Origin: Phocaeicola vulgatus ATCC 8482
Lineage (GTDB): Bacteria > Bacteroidota > Bacteroidia > Bacteroidales > Bacteroidaceae
Length of the DNA: 64,000 nucleotides
Direction of reading: 5' to 3'
NCBI RefSeq assembly: GCF_000012825.1
Contig: NC_009614.1
Coordinates: forward strand, 3,534,001 to 3,598,000
The notes below the pieces were generated by a model that did no database searches, had not been told where the DNA came from, and saw nothing but the letters and a program-made list of their open reading frames with translations. Both the position numbers and the translations under genes were made by a program. Shown piece after piece: positions 53,323 through 61,473 of the stretch. The first letter of the stretch is position 1. Every line of letters begins with the position of its first letter.

Positions 53323-54546
53323 CTACCGGTTGTCTATAAAATCAGATGTTCTCAAGCCTTTATCAGGAAACATCTTTACTTTTTTCCTTTTCCTTTGAAC
53401 ATTTTTCAAGTCACGCACAATGGTGCTGGAAAGTACCTCCGAATAAATCTGTGTGGTCTTTACGGAAGTATGTCCGAGCAGCTTCTGGACTGTTGTAATC
53501 GCAACTCCCTGATGAACCAGCAGGGTGGCACAGGTATGACGGCTCACATGGTAGGTTATCCGTTTTTTGATACCACACAATCCGGTCAGCTTTCGAAGCT
53601 GCTTATTCACTTCCGAGTTACAGGGTAGGGATACAAGACTACCTATATCCGGATAACGGTCAAGAATGCCCAATGCCCTGCTTTCAAACAGCAGATGTAA
53701 CGGCAGACGGATTTCCACCCCTGTCTTGACGGATTTGAAGTACAGCCACCGTTTGCCGTTTACTCTAATGAAATTCTCAGGTGTGAGCTGGCAGAAGTCA
53801 GAATAGCGCAATCCGGTATAACAGCAGAACAGGAAGGCATCGAGCACATGGCGCATGGACTTCTCTTCCACTTCGACCGTTTCCAGCTTCTTCAGCTCGT
53901 CCGGGGTAAGAAACTCATGTCTGCCTTTCTCCTGTTTGATTTTGTACTTTCTGAACGGATAAGCGTCCGCGTGCATATATCCCTGGTTGATTGCCTCATT
54001 GACCAAGGTACGGAGCTGTCTCATGTGCTTGGCTATCGTATTGACCGCATTGCCCTTTTCCCTTAAATATTGCTCAAAATCACGAAGGAATGTATAGGTA
54101 AGATCCTTGAAGTCCAATCCGGAACGGAAGTCATTCAGGACCGCCAGTGTCGAGTGCAGGTTGTCCTTGGTGGACTGCTTCTTGTCCGAATTGTCAATGG
54201 CTGATTTGGCGAAAGTGGAGAAGCTGACATTCACGGCACTTTTCTTCTTGACAGCATCCTTCAGTAGTGAGAGTGTGGCAGGTATTCCGCGCTTCCAATA
54301 CCCCAACTCTATGCCTTGCAGATACAGGATGTATTCATAGAGCATTGCGTTGAGTTCGTTAGATTGGGGGTGGTTAATGACTTGTGCCCCCTCACGGCTC
54401 CAGCACTCCGGTTTGAGGTAAACATTGGTCTTCAGGTAGATTTTCCTTTGGTTCAAATAGGCTTCAACCTGTACAAGGGCCGTGCCTTGCTTATTCAGTT
54501 TCTTTTGGCGGTTAAAGACCAACCTGTATCGTATCTTCTCTAGCAT
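53323..54546 (-). CDS. Shufflon tyrosine recombinase (DNA invertase)
   Basis: 407-residue tyrosine recombinase with a complete catalytic set: Arg247 (TGLRYSD), Lys274 (KSVKTG), His333-Arg336 (HVSRHT), His359 (LLGHT) and nucleophile Tyr368 (TTQIYSE). The N-terminal arm-type domain (RYRLVFNRQKKLNKQGTALVQVEAYLNQRK) and SAM-like domain are typical of Bacteroides integrases and invertases. The gene starts 71 bp from the first of five repeats that separate tail-protein cassettes, so it most likely catalyses their inversion, as Rci does for plasmid R64. A terminator follows. It is distinct from the divergent integrase at 46013. Confidence 0.9.
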   Translation of the reverse strand: MLEKIRYRLVFNRQKKLNKQGTALVQVEAYLNQRKIYLKTNVYLKPECWSREGAQVINHPQSNELNAMLYEYILYLQGIELGYWKRGIPATLSLLKDAVKKKSAVNVSFSTFAKSAIDNSDKKQSTKDNLHSTLAVLNDFRSGLDFKDLTYTFLRDFEQYLREKGNAVNTIAKHMRQLRTLVNEAINQGYMHADAYPFRKYKIKQEKGRHEFLTPDELKKLETVEVEEKSMRHVLDAFLFCCYTGLRYSDFCQLTPENFIRVNGKRWLYFKSVKTGVEIRLPLHLLFESRALGILDRYPDIGSLVSLPCNSEVNKQLRKLTGLCGIKKRITYHVSRHTCATLLVHQGVAITTVQKLLGHTSVKTTQIYSEVLSSTIVRDLKNVQRKRKKVKMFPDKGLRTSDFIDNR

Positions 54547-54617
54547 ATTTTTATTTTAAATTTAGCTATTTCCTCCAAAATAATCAAATTCGACAATATT
54601 AATCTTATAATCTTGAC

Positions 54618-54628
54618 CTGGGAGAACT
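54618..54628 (+). repeat. Shufflon recombination site 1
   Basis: CTGGGAGAACT, plus orientation, start of silent cassette A; codons read Leu-Gly-Glu-Leu. Confidence 0.88.
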
Positions 54629-54896
54629 AATGAACAGTTTGAAGCTGTTCCCTTTCATGAATAAAGGGAGATTAACAGGAACAGATGACTTAAATAATGT
54701 ATTAACATCAGGAATCTATGAAATTAGTGCCCCTACAACAGGGGTACTAAATGGGAAAGATATTCAATACGGAATCTTAATAGTATTCTCAGCAGGACAA
54801 AGAATACAGTTATTAGGTAATGGCTTATACGGAAATGCATATTTTAGGACAGGTAGAGATAATGGAAGATGGTATGATTGGGTATCTATATATTGA
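54618..54896 (+). other. Silent tail-protein C-terminal cassette A
   Basis: 93 codons including stop, beginning in frame at site 1 (LGELMNSLKLFPFMNKGRL...) and ending ...RWYDWVSIY. It has a pyocin-knob-like ending (GIYEI, then W..W). No promoter and no upstream constant region, so it is silent in this arrangement. Its first residues (NSLKLFPFM) match cassette D, showing common origin. Reading is opposite to the expressed gene. Confidence 0.82.
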
Positions 54897-54920
54897 CATA
54901 AAATCTATTCGAAACGAGAG

Positions 54921-54931
54921 CTGGGAGAACT
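54921..54931 (+). repeat. Shufflon recombination site 2
   Basis: CTGGGAGAACT, plus orientation, start of silent cassette B. Its left flank (TTGACATAAAATCTATTCG) nearly matches the flank of site 4. Confidence 0.88.
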
Positions 54932-55328
54932 TTTGCCACTTTCGACAAATACTAATAAGGGATTAACAAGGAGAACAGCATATTTTGATTTAATTCAAGG
55001 CAAATTATACAAGATAGCATATAAAGAGGAACTATATGTATATAAACCTGTAATATGCTTACTATATGTGCTAAGAAATGGAATATCGTCTTGCTATGTA
55101 GCTTCATTAAGTGGGTATCGTAATGGAGTTTCCCATTTTAAATTGATATGTGGAAATGATATCCAATTTAAGCTGTATCAAAAGTTGAATAGCGCTAATT
55201 ATTTTGACATCATGCTGGAATGCCCTGATAATTCAGCTGGCATTATGGAGATAAAAGCCATGGATGATTTAACGGTTATTGAAACGACAGAACCATTAAG
55301 GGATTGGCAACAAATTGCAACAGAATAA
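54921..55328 (+). other. Silent tail-protein C-terminal cassette B
   Basis: 136 codons including stop, in frame from site 2 (LGELLPLSTNTNKGL...), the longest cassette, ending ...PLRDWQQIATE. Predicted beta-rich. It differs in sequence from all other cassettes beyond the site. No start region of its own. Confidence 0.82.
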
Positions 55329-55344
55329 TAGCATAAGTTGAGAG

Positions 55345-55355
55345 CTGGGAGAACT
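55345..55355 (+). repeat. Shufflon recombination site 3
   Basis: CTGGGAGAACT, plus orientation, start of silent cassette C. Confidence 0.88.
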
Positions 55356-55626
55356 CATCGGGATAAATGATACGTGGTTAAGGTTCAGAGATCAGAAAGG
55401 AATAGAATCTCAAGACGAATTAGATTCTATGCAATATAGCGGAATATACTTACTATCACAAAATTCAAAATTAGAATATGTCCGTAATCGTGTATTAGTT
55501 GTAATCGGCAAACCTAATATCTGTTGTATTCAGAATCTATATAATTATAGCGGAGATATTTATAAATATCGAGTGAAATGGTTTAGTAACAGTTGGGGTA
55601 ATTGGCAAACCGTATCTTTGACATGA
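55345..55626 (+). other. Silent tail-protein C-terminal cassette C
   Basis: 94 codons including stop, in frame from site 3 (LGELIGINDTWLRFRDQKG...). It contains SGIYLLSQNSKL and ends VKWFSNSWGNWQTVSLT, a knob-domain-like W..W ending similar in layout to cassettes A and D. Convergent with cassette D; a terminator lies between their 3' ends. Confidence 0.82.
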
Positions 55627-55628
55627 TT

Positions 55629-55665
55629 AAAAAACGGGTGGTCCGGTACAAGCCGGTGCCACCCG
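55629..55665 (-). terminator. Terminator inside the shufflon
   Basis: Minus strand: CGGGTGG (55665-55659) pairs with CCACCCG (55641-55635), with an inner CCGG/CCGG pair, then six T (55634-55629). It ends transcription coming from the expressed fibre gene and cassette D. Confidence 0.82.
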
Positions 55666-55695
55666 ATCCTGATATGCACAACGCCATGTGCGGTG

Positions 55696-55726
55696 CAAAG
55701 GTAATCCATGTTTCTAAGAAGCCAAT
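55696..55726 (-). promoter_or_regulatory. Promoter-like element inside the shufflon
   Basis: Minus strand ATTG (55726-55723), 19 bp, TACCTTTG (55703-55696), overlapping the last codons of cassette D. Predicted start near 55690; the next feature is the terminator at 55665, so a ~60-nt RNA containing a GCACA...TGTGC hairpin is predicted. Confidence 0.55.
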
Positions 55727-55995
55727 ACAAAAGACCTAAAATCTCCCCATACCCCATTATAATTACGGCGGAAACCAACAACATCCTCACCTAGACGGAA
55801 TGTCATTTGAATGACATATCCTTGTCCATCGTTAAAAACTATCATTATGGAATAATTTGAAACAACACTAATTCCGTCTCGTCCGAATACATGATACATT
55901 CCGCTTGCAGTTGCACTATTTACCTCTTCGTCTGTACTTAATATACCTTTGGGCATAAACGGGAACAGCTTCAAACTATTCATCAGTCCTCCCAG
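55714..55995 (-). other. Silent tail-protein C-terminal cassette D
   Basis: 94 codons including stop, in frame from site 4 (LGGLMNSLKLFPFMPKGIL...), same orientation as the expressed gene and directly downstream of it, but with no start region. Contains SGMYHVFGRDG and ends NGVWGDFRSFVLAS, pyocin-knob-like. An ATG at 55983 exists but no ribosome-binding context is evident. Confidence 0.82.
55985..55995 (-). repeat. Shufflon recombination site 4 (one-base variant)
   Basis: Minus strand CTGGGAGGACT, one change (A to G) from the other four, giving Leu-Gly-Gly-Leu. Flank TTGACATAAAATTTACTTCG resembles site 2's flank; its TGA is the stop of cassette E. Confidence 0.85.
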
Positions 55996-56019
55996 GTCGG
56001 TTACGAAGTAAATTTTATG

Positions 56020-56592
56020 TCAATTATTACTGTGAATTATTATCTTAGGATCTTCCCAAGTTGAAACGTCTGGATAATTCCTTTTTCTAAATATTAATGT
56101 TCCGTCTATTGCTATTCCGAAGATGAAAACAGCATCTTCTAATTGTTTTATAACCAATCCTTGAACGACATTACCGTAGAATCCTTCTCCAGCAAAAGCA
56201 TTGAAATTGGAAACGAAAGGTTGAATTGTTTTTATAGGCATTTCATTTACAAAATCCGTAAATTCACTCCATGAAGAAAACGATTTTGTTCCCTTCGGAT
56301 TTCCCAACAGTTCTCCCAGGACTTTCGCGGCAGCCGAAGAAGATGTCAAAGTTGGGTTCTTGGAACCGTCCAAAGTACGGAGCCAAGAGAAGGTGTCGGA
56401 CTGGGGCAACTGGTCCTCAAACTCATCTGTTCCGGCTGCCGCAGCGGCAGCAAATGTTGATATTTCTGATGCAGCGGAAACAATCCGTGCGGAAACTAAT
56501 TCTGTCATCTCATCGACGGTCACCTGTCGTTCGTTGCCGTTTTTATCCACAGCTTTAAAGCCAACTATATTTTCTAAATTCAAATCACTCAT
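56020..56592 (-). CDS. Phase-variable phage tail fibre/tip protein (constant N-terminus + cassette E)
   Basis: 190 residues from ATG 56592 (a TTG nine bases upstream is less likely). Residues 1-91 (56592-56320) are the constant part: NIVGFKAVDKNGNERQVTVDEM, a helical Ala-rich stretch and an SSSAAAKV lead into the recombination site. Residues 92-190 come from cassette E (LGELLGNPKGTKSF...), in frame with the site. The constant part probably attaches the protein to the tail while the exchangeable part binds the host surface; this is inference from layout and the four alternative cassettes. It follows tail genes in the same operon. It has no membrane or signal segment. Confidence 0.83.
   Translation of the reverse strand: MSDLNLENIVGFKAVDKNGNERQVTVDEMTELVSARIVSAASEISTFAAAAAAGTDEFEDQLPQSDTFSWLRTLDGSKNPTLTSSSAAAKVLGELLGNPKGTKSFSSWSEFTDFVNEMPIKTIQPFVSNFNAFAGEGFYGNVVQGLVIKQLEDAVFIFGIAIDGTLIFRKRNYPDVSTWEDPKIIIHSNN
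56309..56319 (-). repeat. Shufflon recombination site 5 (expressed junction)
   Basis: Minus strand CTGGGAGAACT at codons 92-95 of the expressed gene, the junction between constant and variable parts. Confidence 0.88.
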
Positions 56593-56604
56593 AATATCCA
56601 AATT

Positions 56605-57102
56605 TTATAAAGTTCTTATATAAGTTTTCCACGCTTTTGAAGTGCCGCCAATCGATTTGTACAGCTTCTTCCTGCCACCTTTTATCTTGTACCGGGAAAG
56701 GTTGCTTCCGTCATAGTTCACGGGATAATCCAAATTGCCCTCGTTGGCATACGCCTCCATTTCGTATGAGATGGTATAATATGCCGAACTCGCAGGATGG
56801 CAGATAGGGTTTCCCTTAACCCACTCGACAAAATACCGCCAGTAGTATTTTACCCATGAGCCGATAACCTGTGCCTGACGCAAGTGTATGGTTTCGTGCG
56901 TCATACTCTCCTTACCCGCATAGGTCTGCATATACCTATCTATGTTCTCCTTGTTCTCGGCACGGTATATCATCCGTCCGCACCACATCATGAAACGGTA
57001 TCTCTTGAAAGGATAATGCTTCATGGGAAGCAGCTCAGGAGTATCAAAATCACCCGGCTTGCTTGAGAACAGCATCTTGATTAATTGCCATAATTCTTTC
57101 AT
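56605..57102 (-). CDS. Putative zinc-metallopeptidase-like phage protein
   Basis: 165 residues from ATG 57102, preceded by AAGGAGTAGT (clear ribosome-binding site); a start at 57132 would lie in the upstream gene. It contains HETIH (residues 69-73), the HExxH zinc-binding pattern, and a later YEMEAYANE (Glu116) that could supply the third ligand, as in gluzincin-like folds. Basic C-terminal tail. It lies between a small gene and the phase-variable tail gene. Peptidase activity is only suggested by the motif; I do not recognise the family. Confidence 0.7.
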   Translation of the reverse strand: MKELWQLIKMLFSSKPGDFDTPELLPMKHYPFKRYRFMMWCGRMIYRAENKENIDRYMQTYAGKESMTHETIHLRQAQVIGSWVKYYWRYFVEWVKGNPICHPASSAYYTISYEMEAYANEGNLDYPVNYDGSNLSRYKIKGGRKKLYKSIGGTSKAWKTYIRTL

Positions 57103-57103
57103 A

Positions 57104-57376
57104 CTACTCCTTCTTTTTATCCAGATAATCATTCAGTGAGTCCGCCAGCAGACCGGGCAGCATGGAGGTGGAGCGTCTTATGATATCCACCTCCTCTTCG
57201 TCAAGTTCCACACCATCTACAGTCGACTTGAAGATTTTCTCCGCAAGGAGATGCGCCTTCAAGCCCGCTACGTTCTTATATATCCAGTCACCGAAGGCCT
57301 CAGTGATGTTACTGGCTATAAGCTTTTCTTTTTTAATCCCATCATAAATAGGGAATTGTGCAAAATTTATTCTCAT
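57104..57376 (-). CDS. Small hypothetical phage protein
   Basis: 90 residues (MRINFAQFPIYDGIKKEKLIA...). Helical, with KLIASNITEAFGDWIYKNVAGLKAHLLAEKIF and an acidic VELDEEEVDII stretch, ending in DKKKE. It fits tightly between neighbours: 14 bp after the large tail protein gene, and its stop overlaps the next ribosome-binding site. No family recognised; possibly a small tail or chaperone-like protein. Confidence 0.7.
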   Translation of the reverse strand: MRINFAQFPIYDGIKKEKLIASNITEAFGDWIYKNVAGLKAHLLAEKIFKSTVDGVELDEEEVDIIRRSTSMLPGLLADSLNDYLDKKKE

Positions 57377-57390
57377 ACTTTATATTTAAA

Positions 57391-60300
57391 TTATCCGCAA
57401 TAAAACATAACCCAATAATTACCCATACACTTAATGAAGCCGGATGCAAAATCCAAATCAATATAAGACACCTCCTGTCCTCCGGGAGCAGGCAGGATCC
57501 GTCCTCCTGTCAATCTTACTCCGCCGCTCATACGTTTGAAGTATATAGTATGTCCCGGAACATCCGGAGGAAGCGTCACTTCTATATTGTCTCTATTAAT
57601 AAACATCACATTATCATCGTTGTTGTTCAATGAAGCTTTGACAGAGATATTCCTCCAGTTGCCAACTATGCCACGAAGAGAAACATAGCTGTCATTGTTC
57701 GGATGAAGGAAAATGTTACCTCCCTCCACGAATAGAGGAATGCTCGGAGTCTTGATGTGCATCCCGATCATGGCATTTGGACTCTGTATGTCAATTCCAG
57801 CATCATACTTAATCCCTTCAATGGTGACAAACTGCGTGTTTCCCCCGATTCTTACGTTTGCAAATGTCCTTTCGTTATAAAACTCAATTTGTCCGGCAGA
57901 CAAATTGAAACCGACGTATTTATTTGTTTCATTTTCATAAAGGATCTTTGAGGACAATATTCCCGAAGCGATGGAGAACGGACCGATACGTCCTTTATCC
58001 GCTGTGATTGTTCCTGTAATCTCTGCATTCTTACATTTAAAATACCCGGTTACGCCGTTGATAAGAAGAGTTTCACCTTTGTCATTAAAAGATTTGAGAA
58101 CCTTGTCTTTGAACATGAAGCCGGCTACATTCGCACCATCGGCAAACAGGGTGTCAGTGGCGATATTCACAAACTTCTGCATAGCTTCCCAATTGGAATC
58201 ACCGTTGACAGATGTGGGTGCAGCGGTAACGGAAGCGCCGTAATTTTTTACAAGGAAATTATAATAAACTCCCCCTATCAGATATATGACCTTATCCCGG
58301 TAATCCGCATTCCAGACGTAAGTCTGTCCGGAAGCCCATACGCCTCTGTCACGGGGAAACGCCCCTGTTGCTCCTGTCGCTCCTATGGAACCATCATTTG
58401 CAACACCCACCCCTTTTTCAGCGACAAAATTATTATTCCATGCGTTTGCGTCCGACGCGGATTTATAAGCCCGGACGGCAAACTGGGTGTATCCGGCTGT
58501 CGCTGGAACGGATATCTGATTGCTTAGGGTAGCACCTACGTGAGCCAGCCAGCTTCCGTTGTATTTGCGGGCTGCCAGATAAAGCGTGCTGCACGTGCTT
58601 ACATTGCCTGCCACATTCTGTTTGCAAGTGACAAGGAATCCAGACGGGGATGGCGTGCCTGTTGAAGTGAAGTTGATCACGCTGACAGGACTGTCCAGCC
58701 AGTAGGATGCCGACGGTCCGACGGGAGCAACCATCTCCTGCCAGTCCGCATGTACCGTCCGGTTCGCAGATCTGCCGGCGAGGATGTATCCGCCGTCTCT
58801 TTTCCTGCGGAGTCTGCCGTTTCTGAACTTGGCGATTTTAATCGGAGGGTTGGAGGTTTCAACCTTGCTTAAGTAAGATCCTCCGGCAAACGATACTGTA
58901 CTGTTCTTGGCATACGGAGTATTGGCGGATTCCCAATGACCGGCTGCTGTGATGCTCTCACCATCCTTTCCGTCACTGCCGTCCACAACCATCGGGACAG
59001 TTTCGACATCAACCGCCTGACCGTTCACGTAGAACACGAACTTCAAGCTACTGGTAAAATTACCGGAAGCCACCCCGACACCATCACCGATGGGAACCTC
59101 GGCCGCACCGTCACGACTGTACTTTAACTCCCCGTCCGTTGTGGCCGTAGTGACCGCACCGACTGTCTTCATACGCCGACAGGATACCGAAGCTACACTG
59201 TAACCGCCGTTCTTGTTCTTGCTGACCATCGTGGCCGAAGTGACAAGGCTATAAATTACCGCATCGGAACCGTCCGCCCCGCCACGGACACCGGTTATCT
59301 TGAAAGTCAGTTCACGGGTATAGAGCTGCCCGTTCTTCATTGCAGCCAGTGTGATGGTGACCGTATTCTGTTCCGGAACCGACTTTCCGGCAGCGACGGA
59401 TATCGCCACCGCTCCGGTGGCCTTGCTTGTGCTTGCCGTGAAACCGGCAGGCGTGCTGACTGTTAAAGTCTCAAGGGTGAGTTTCTCGGTACCGTACCAC
59501 ATGGATACATGGGTAGTCCATGACTGTGCGGAAGTAGTAACACCGGTACTGGTAAGAGCGACGCTCACCATCTCATTGTCAAGGTCGGCCATGATATTCG
59601 ACTCCCCGTCCTTACTCCAACGGTGCACAGGGGCCGGAGTGCTCCATTCACTCCATACTCCATCACGCTTCACACGTTTGCACGCCCATTCCACCTGATG
59701 GTCTGCATCCACGCCAAGAAAATCATCTGTCCAGCCTTCCGGTATATAATCATCCTGCTGCTTCGAATCCGGCTTGTCAGGGGTAAGGCCGATGATGTTG
59801 GTACGGGTGTAGATCCACTCGTAACCTTTGCCGTCCTTACCGTCAGTCCCGTCTTTGACCATGACCATCCACAAACCATTCCGGTATATGTAAGTACAAT
59901 GGTCAGCCGTATTTCGGTAGCTGTCACCCTCCTTGGGATTGGACGGATGGGATGCGAACTCACCCAAGAAGGTGATACTCTCACCTTTAAGTTCACGACC
60001 GTCCAGCAGCATCTCCCAGTCTTCATGCACGGTCCAGTCGGCTGATTTCCCGGCAAGGATATAACCGCCATCCTTTTTCTTTCGATAATTGCCGTTCCTG
60101 AACCTTGCAATTTTAATCGGAGGATTGGATGTTTTCACCTTGGAGATAAAAACACAGCCCGCCAAAGTGACCATGGTATTGACCTCGTATGGGGTCTTAG
60201 AGGATTCCCAATGACCGCCACCTATTACAGACAGTCCCGGATCACCCTTGTCACCTTTGGCGGCTGATACAAGCCAGTCCGGATTGTTTTCGGATGGCTC

Positions 60301-61473
60301 GGAAGTAGTGCCCTTGTCATTGACGCACAACCATGTGGAACCGTTATGGGGCACACGGGAATAATACGCATACTTCCTGCCCGGCTCCCAGCTAGGGAAG
60401 TCGATAGGAACGCGGACTGTGCTACCGGTAATTTCATCAATTTGAAAAATCAATCCCGTCATGATGATATCCTGCAATACTGCCGAGAACCTGTCGCAGT
60501 TGATCCCGTTGATGGTCATACCCTTCTTCTTGCCGAACCAGCTCTTCATCTGTGCCGGCTCCGGGTCCCAGGTGTTGGCATTGTCAACAAGGGTGATGCA
60601 GCAGTTACCGTCACGCACGTCTATGATGATATAAGTCTGACGCTCCTTGTCGGTGAAGTTCCCCGTCTGTCCGAGACGCATCTCGTTATGGGGAACGAAC
60701 TCATATCCGGGACGCGGAACCATCACGAATGTATTCTCGTCGTAATCTGCGGAAGTGATACGGTACTGTATTTTTCTGAAACCAATAAAGTCACCGGTAG
60801 TGACGCTTTTGTCATGCCAGAAGCCCAGGAGGATATCGTCCGGCTTCTGTCCCAGCGGTACACCATCCTCCAGATCAGGGGTGACAGTATAGCTGCCGTC
60901 ACTATTGGCGACAAAGCTTTTTATCTTCAGCCCTCCGCCGGGACTTATAGTATTATATCCTTCAAAATAGGTCTGACGGTTGAAACGAAGTTCTGGTACA
61001 CTCAGAGAGCTGCGCAGGACCAGAGCCTCCAGCTCGGCACGGGCGTCCTCACCGATGTAACCGCCCTGAACACCGGTGATAAAGTCACCGACAGTAAGAC
61101 TTTTACCTATTTTTGCCCCACCCAAGAGTTTTAGTAGATATTTTGTTTCATCATCCTGATCCTTACGTAGGTATATTTTTTTAAGTTCTTCAAGCGCTTT
61201 AGAGATTTCAAACAGGACACGAAGAGATGAGAATACATTGTTGTCGGTGGGGATTGTTTCATTATCCAGTTTGGAAATAATCTCAAGATAAATGCCATAG
61301 CCACGGATGAACTTGCGTAAATCATCTAATGAAACTTTGCGCCCGCTGTTCAGTTCCAGAAAATCCATGCCGGTTAACACATTGGTTTGTGTCAACTGGT
61401 CTATAGTAAGGCTGTCAGCTTTTAGCTTAGCTATGATCTTATCGGTGAGTTCCTGTAATTCAAGTTCCGTCAT
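57391..61473 (-). CDS. Large phage tail/appendage protein with duplicated module
   Basis: 1360 residues, by far the largest gene of the prophage segment. The N-terminus (TELELQELTDKIIAKLK) is helical. A collagen-like GDKGDPG lies at residues 407-413 and further Gly-Asp runs (DGTDGKDGKG ~541-550, DGSDGKDG ~831-838, GATGATGA ~1031-1038). A ~73-residue module occurs twice: residues 419-491 and 845-916 (both GHWES...SNPPIKIAxFRNG...DGGYILAG...TVHxDW). The C-terminal part has beta-rich FKCKNAEITGTITADKGRIG, seen in phage tip-attachment proteins. Position after two structural genes and before the variable fibre gene suggests a tail spike/fibre or tip protein. Exact family unknown. Confidence 0.8.
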   Translation of the reverse strand: MTELELQELTDKIIAKLKADSLTIDQLTQTNVLTGMDFLELNSGRKVSLDDLRKFIRGYGIYLEIISKLDNETIPTDNNVFSSLRVLFEISKALEELKKIYLRKDQDDETKYLLKLLGGAKIGKSLTVGDFITGVQGGYIGEDARAELEALVLRSSLSVPELRFNRQTYFEGYNTISPGGGLKIKSFVANSDGSYTVTPDLEDGVPLGQKPDDILLGFWHDKSVTTGDFIGFRKIQYRITSADYDENTFVMVPRPGYEFVPHNEMRLGQTGNFTDKERQTYIIIDVRDGNCCITLVDNANTWDPEPAQMKSWFGKKKGMTINGINCDRFSAVLQDIIMTGLIFQIDEITGSTVRVPIDFPSWEPGRKYAYYSRVPHNGSTWLCVNDKGTTSEPSENNPDWLVSAAKGDKGDPGLSVIGGGHWESSKTPYEVNTMVTLAGCVFISKVKTSNPPIKIARFRNGNYRKKKDGGYILAGKSADWTVHEDWEMLLDGRELKGESITFLGEFASHPSNPKEGDSYRNTADHCTYIYRNGLWMVMVKDGTDGKDGKGYEWIYTRTNIIGLTPDKPDSKQQDDYIPEGWTDDFLGVDADHQVEWACKRVKRDGVWSEWSTPAPVHRWSKDGESNIMADLDNEMVSVALTSTGVTTSAQSWTTHVSMWYGTEKLTLETLTVSTPAGFTASTSKATGAVAISVAAGKSVPEQNTVTITLAAMKNGQLYTRELTFKITGVRGGADGSDAVIYSLVTSATMVSKNKNGGYSVASVSCRRMKTVGAVTTATTDGELKYSRDGAAEVPIGDGVGVASGNFTSSLKFVFYVNGQAVDVETVPMVVDGSDGKDGESITAAGHWESANTPYAKNSTVSFAGGSYLSKVETSNPPIKIAKFRNGRLRRKRDGGYILAGRSANRTVHADWQEMVAPVGPSASYWLDSPVSVINFTSTGTPSPSGFLVTCKQNVAGNVSTCSTLYLAARKYNGSWLAHVGATLSNQISVPATAGYTQFAVRAYKSASDANAWNNNFVAEKGVGVANDGSIGATGATGAFPRDRGVWASGQTYVWNADYRDKVIYLIGGVYYNFLVKNYGASVTAAPTSVNGDSNWEAMQKFVNIATDTLFADGANVAGFMFKDKVLKSFNDKGETLLINGVTGYFKCKNAEITGTITADKGRIGPFSIASGILSSKILYENETNKYVGFNLSAGQIEFYNERTFANVRIGGNTQFVTIEGIKYDAGIDIQSPNAMIGMHIKTPSIPLFVEGGNIFLHPNNDSYVSLRGIVGNWRNISVKASLNNNDDNVMFINRDNIEVTLPPDVPGHTIYFKRMSGGVRLTGGRILPAPGGQEVSYIDLDFASGFIKCMGNYWVMFYCG

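Noticed and set aside
52848..53339. 163-codon plus-strand ORF antisense to the lysis region
   Set aside because: Its first half is the shadow of the holin-like gene and its second half covers the promoter/terminator pair and the end of the recombinase gene.
54630..55626. Three independent small genes on the plus strand at 54630, 54933 and 55429
   Set aside because: Their open frames extend back exactly to the shufflon sites and in the same codon phase as the expressed fibre; they are better read as silent C-terminal cassettes.
54597..56601. Diversity-generating retroelement as the source of tail variation
   Set aside because: No reverse transcriptase gene and no template/variable repeat pair seen; the inverted 11-bp sites fit a shufflon.
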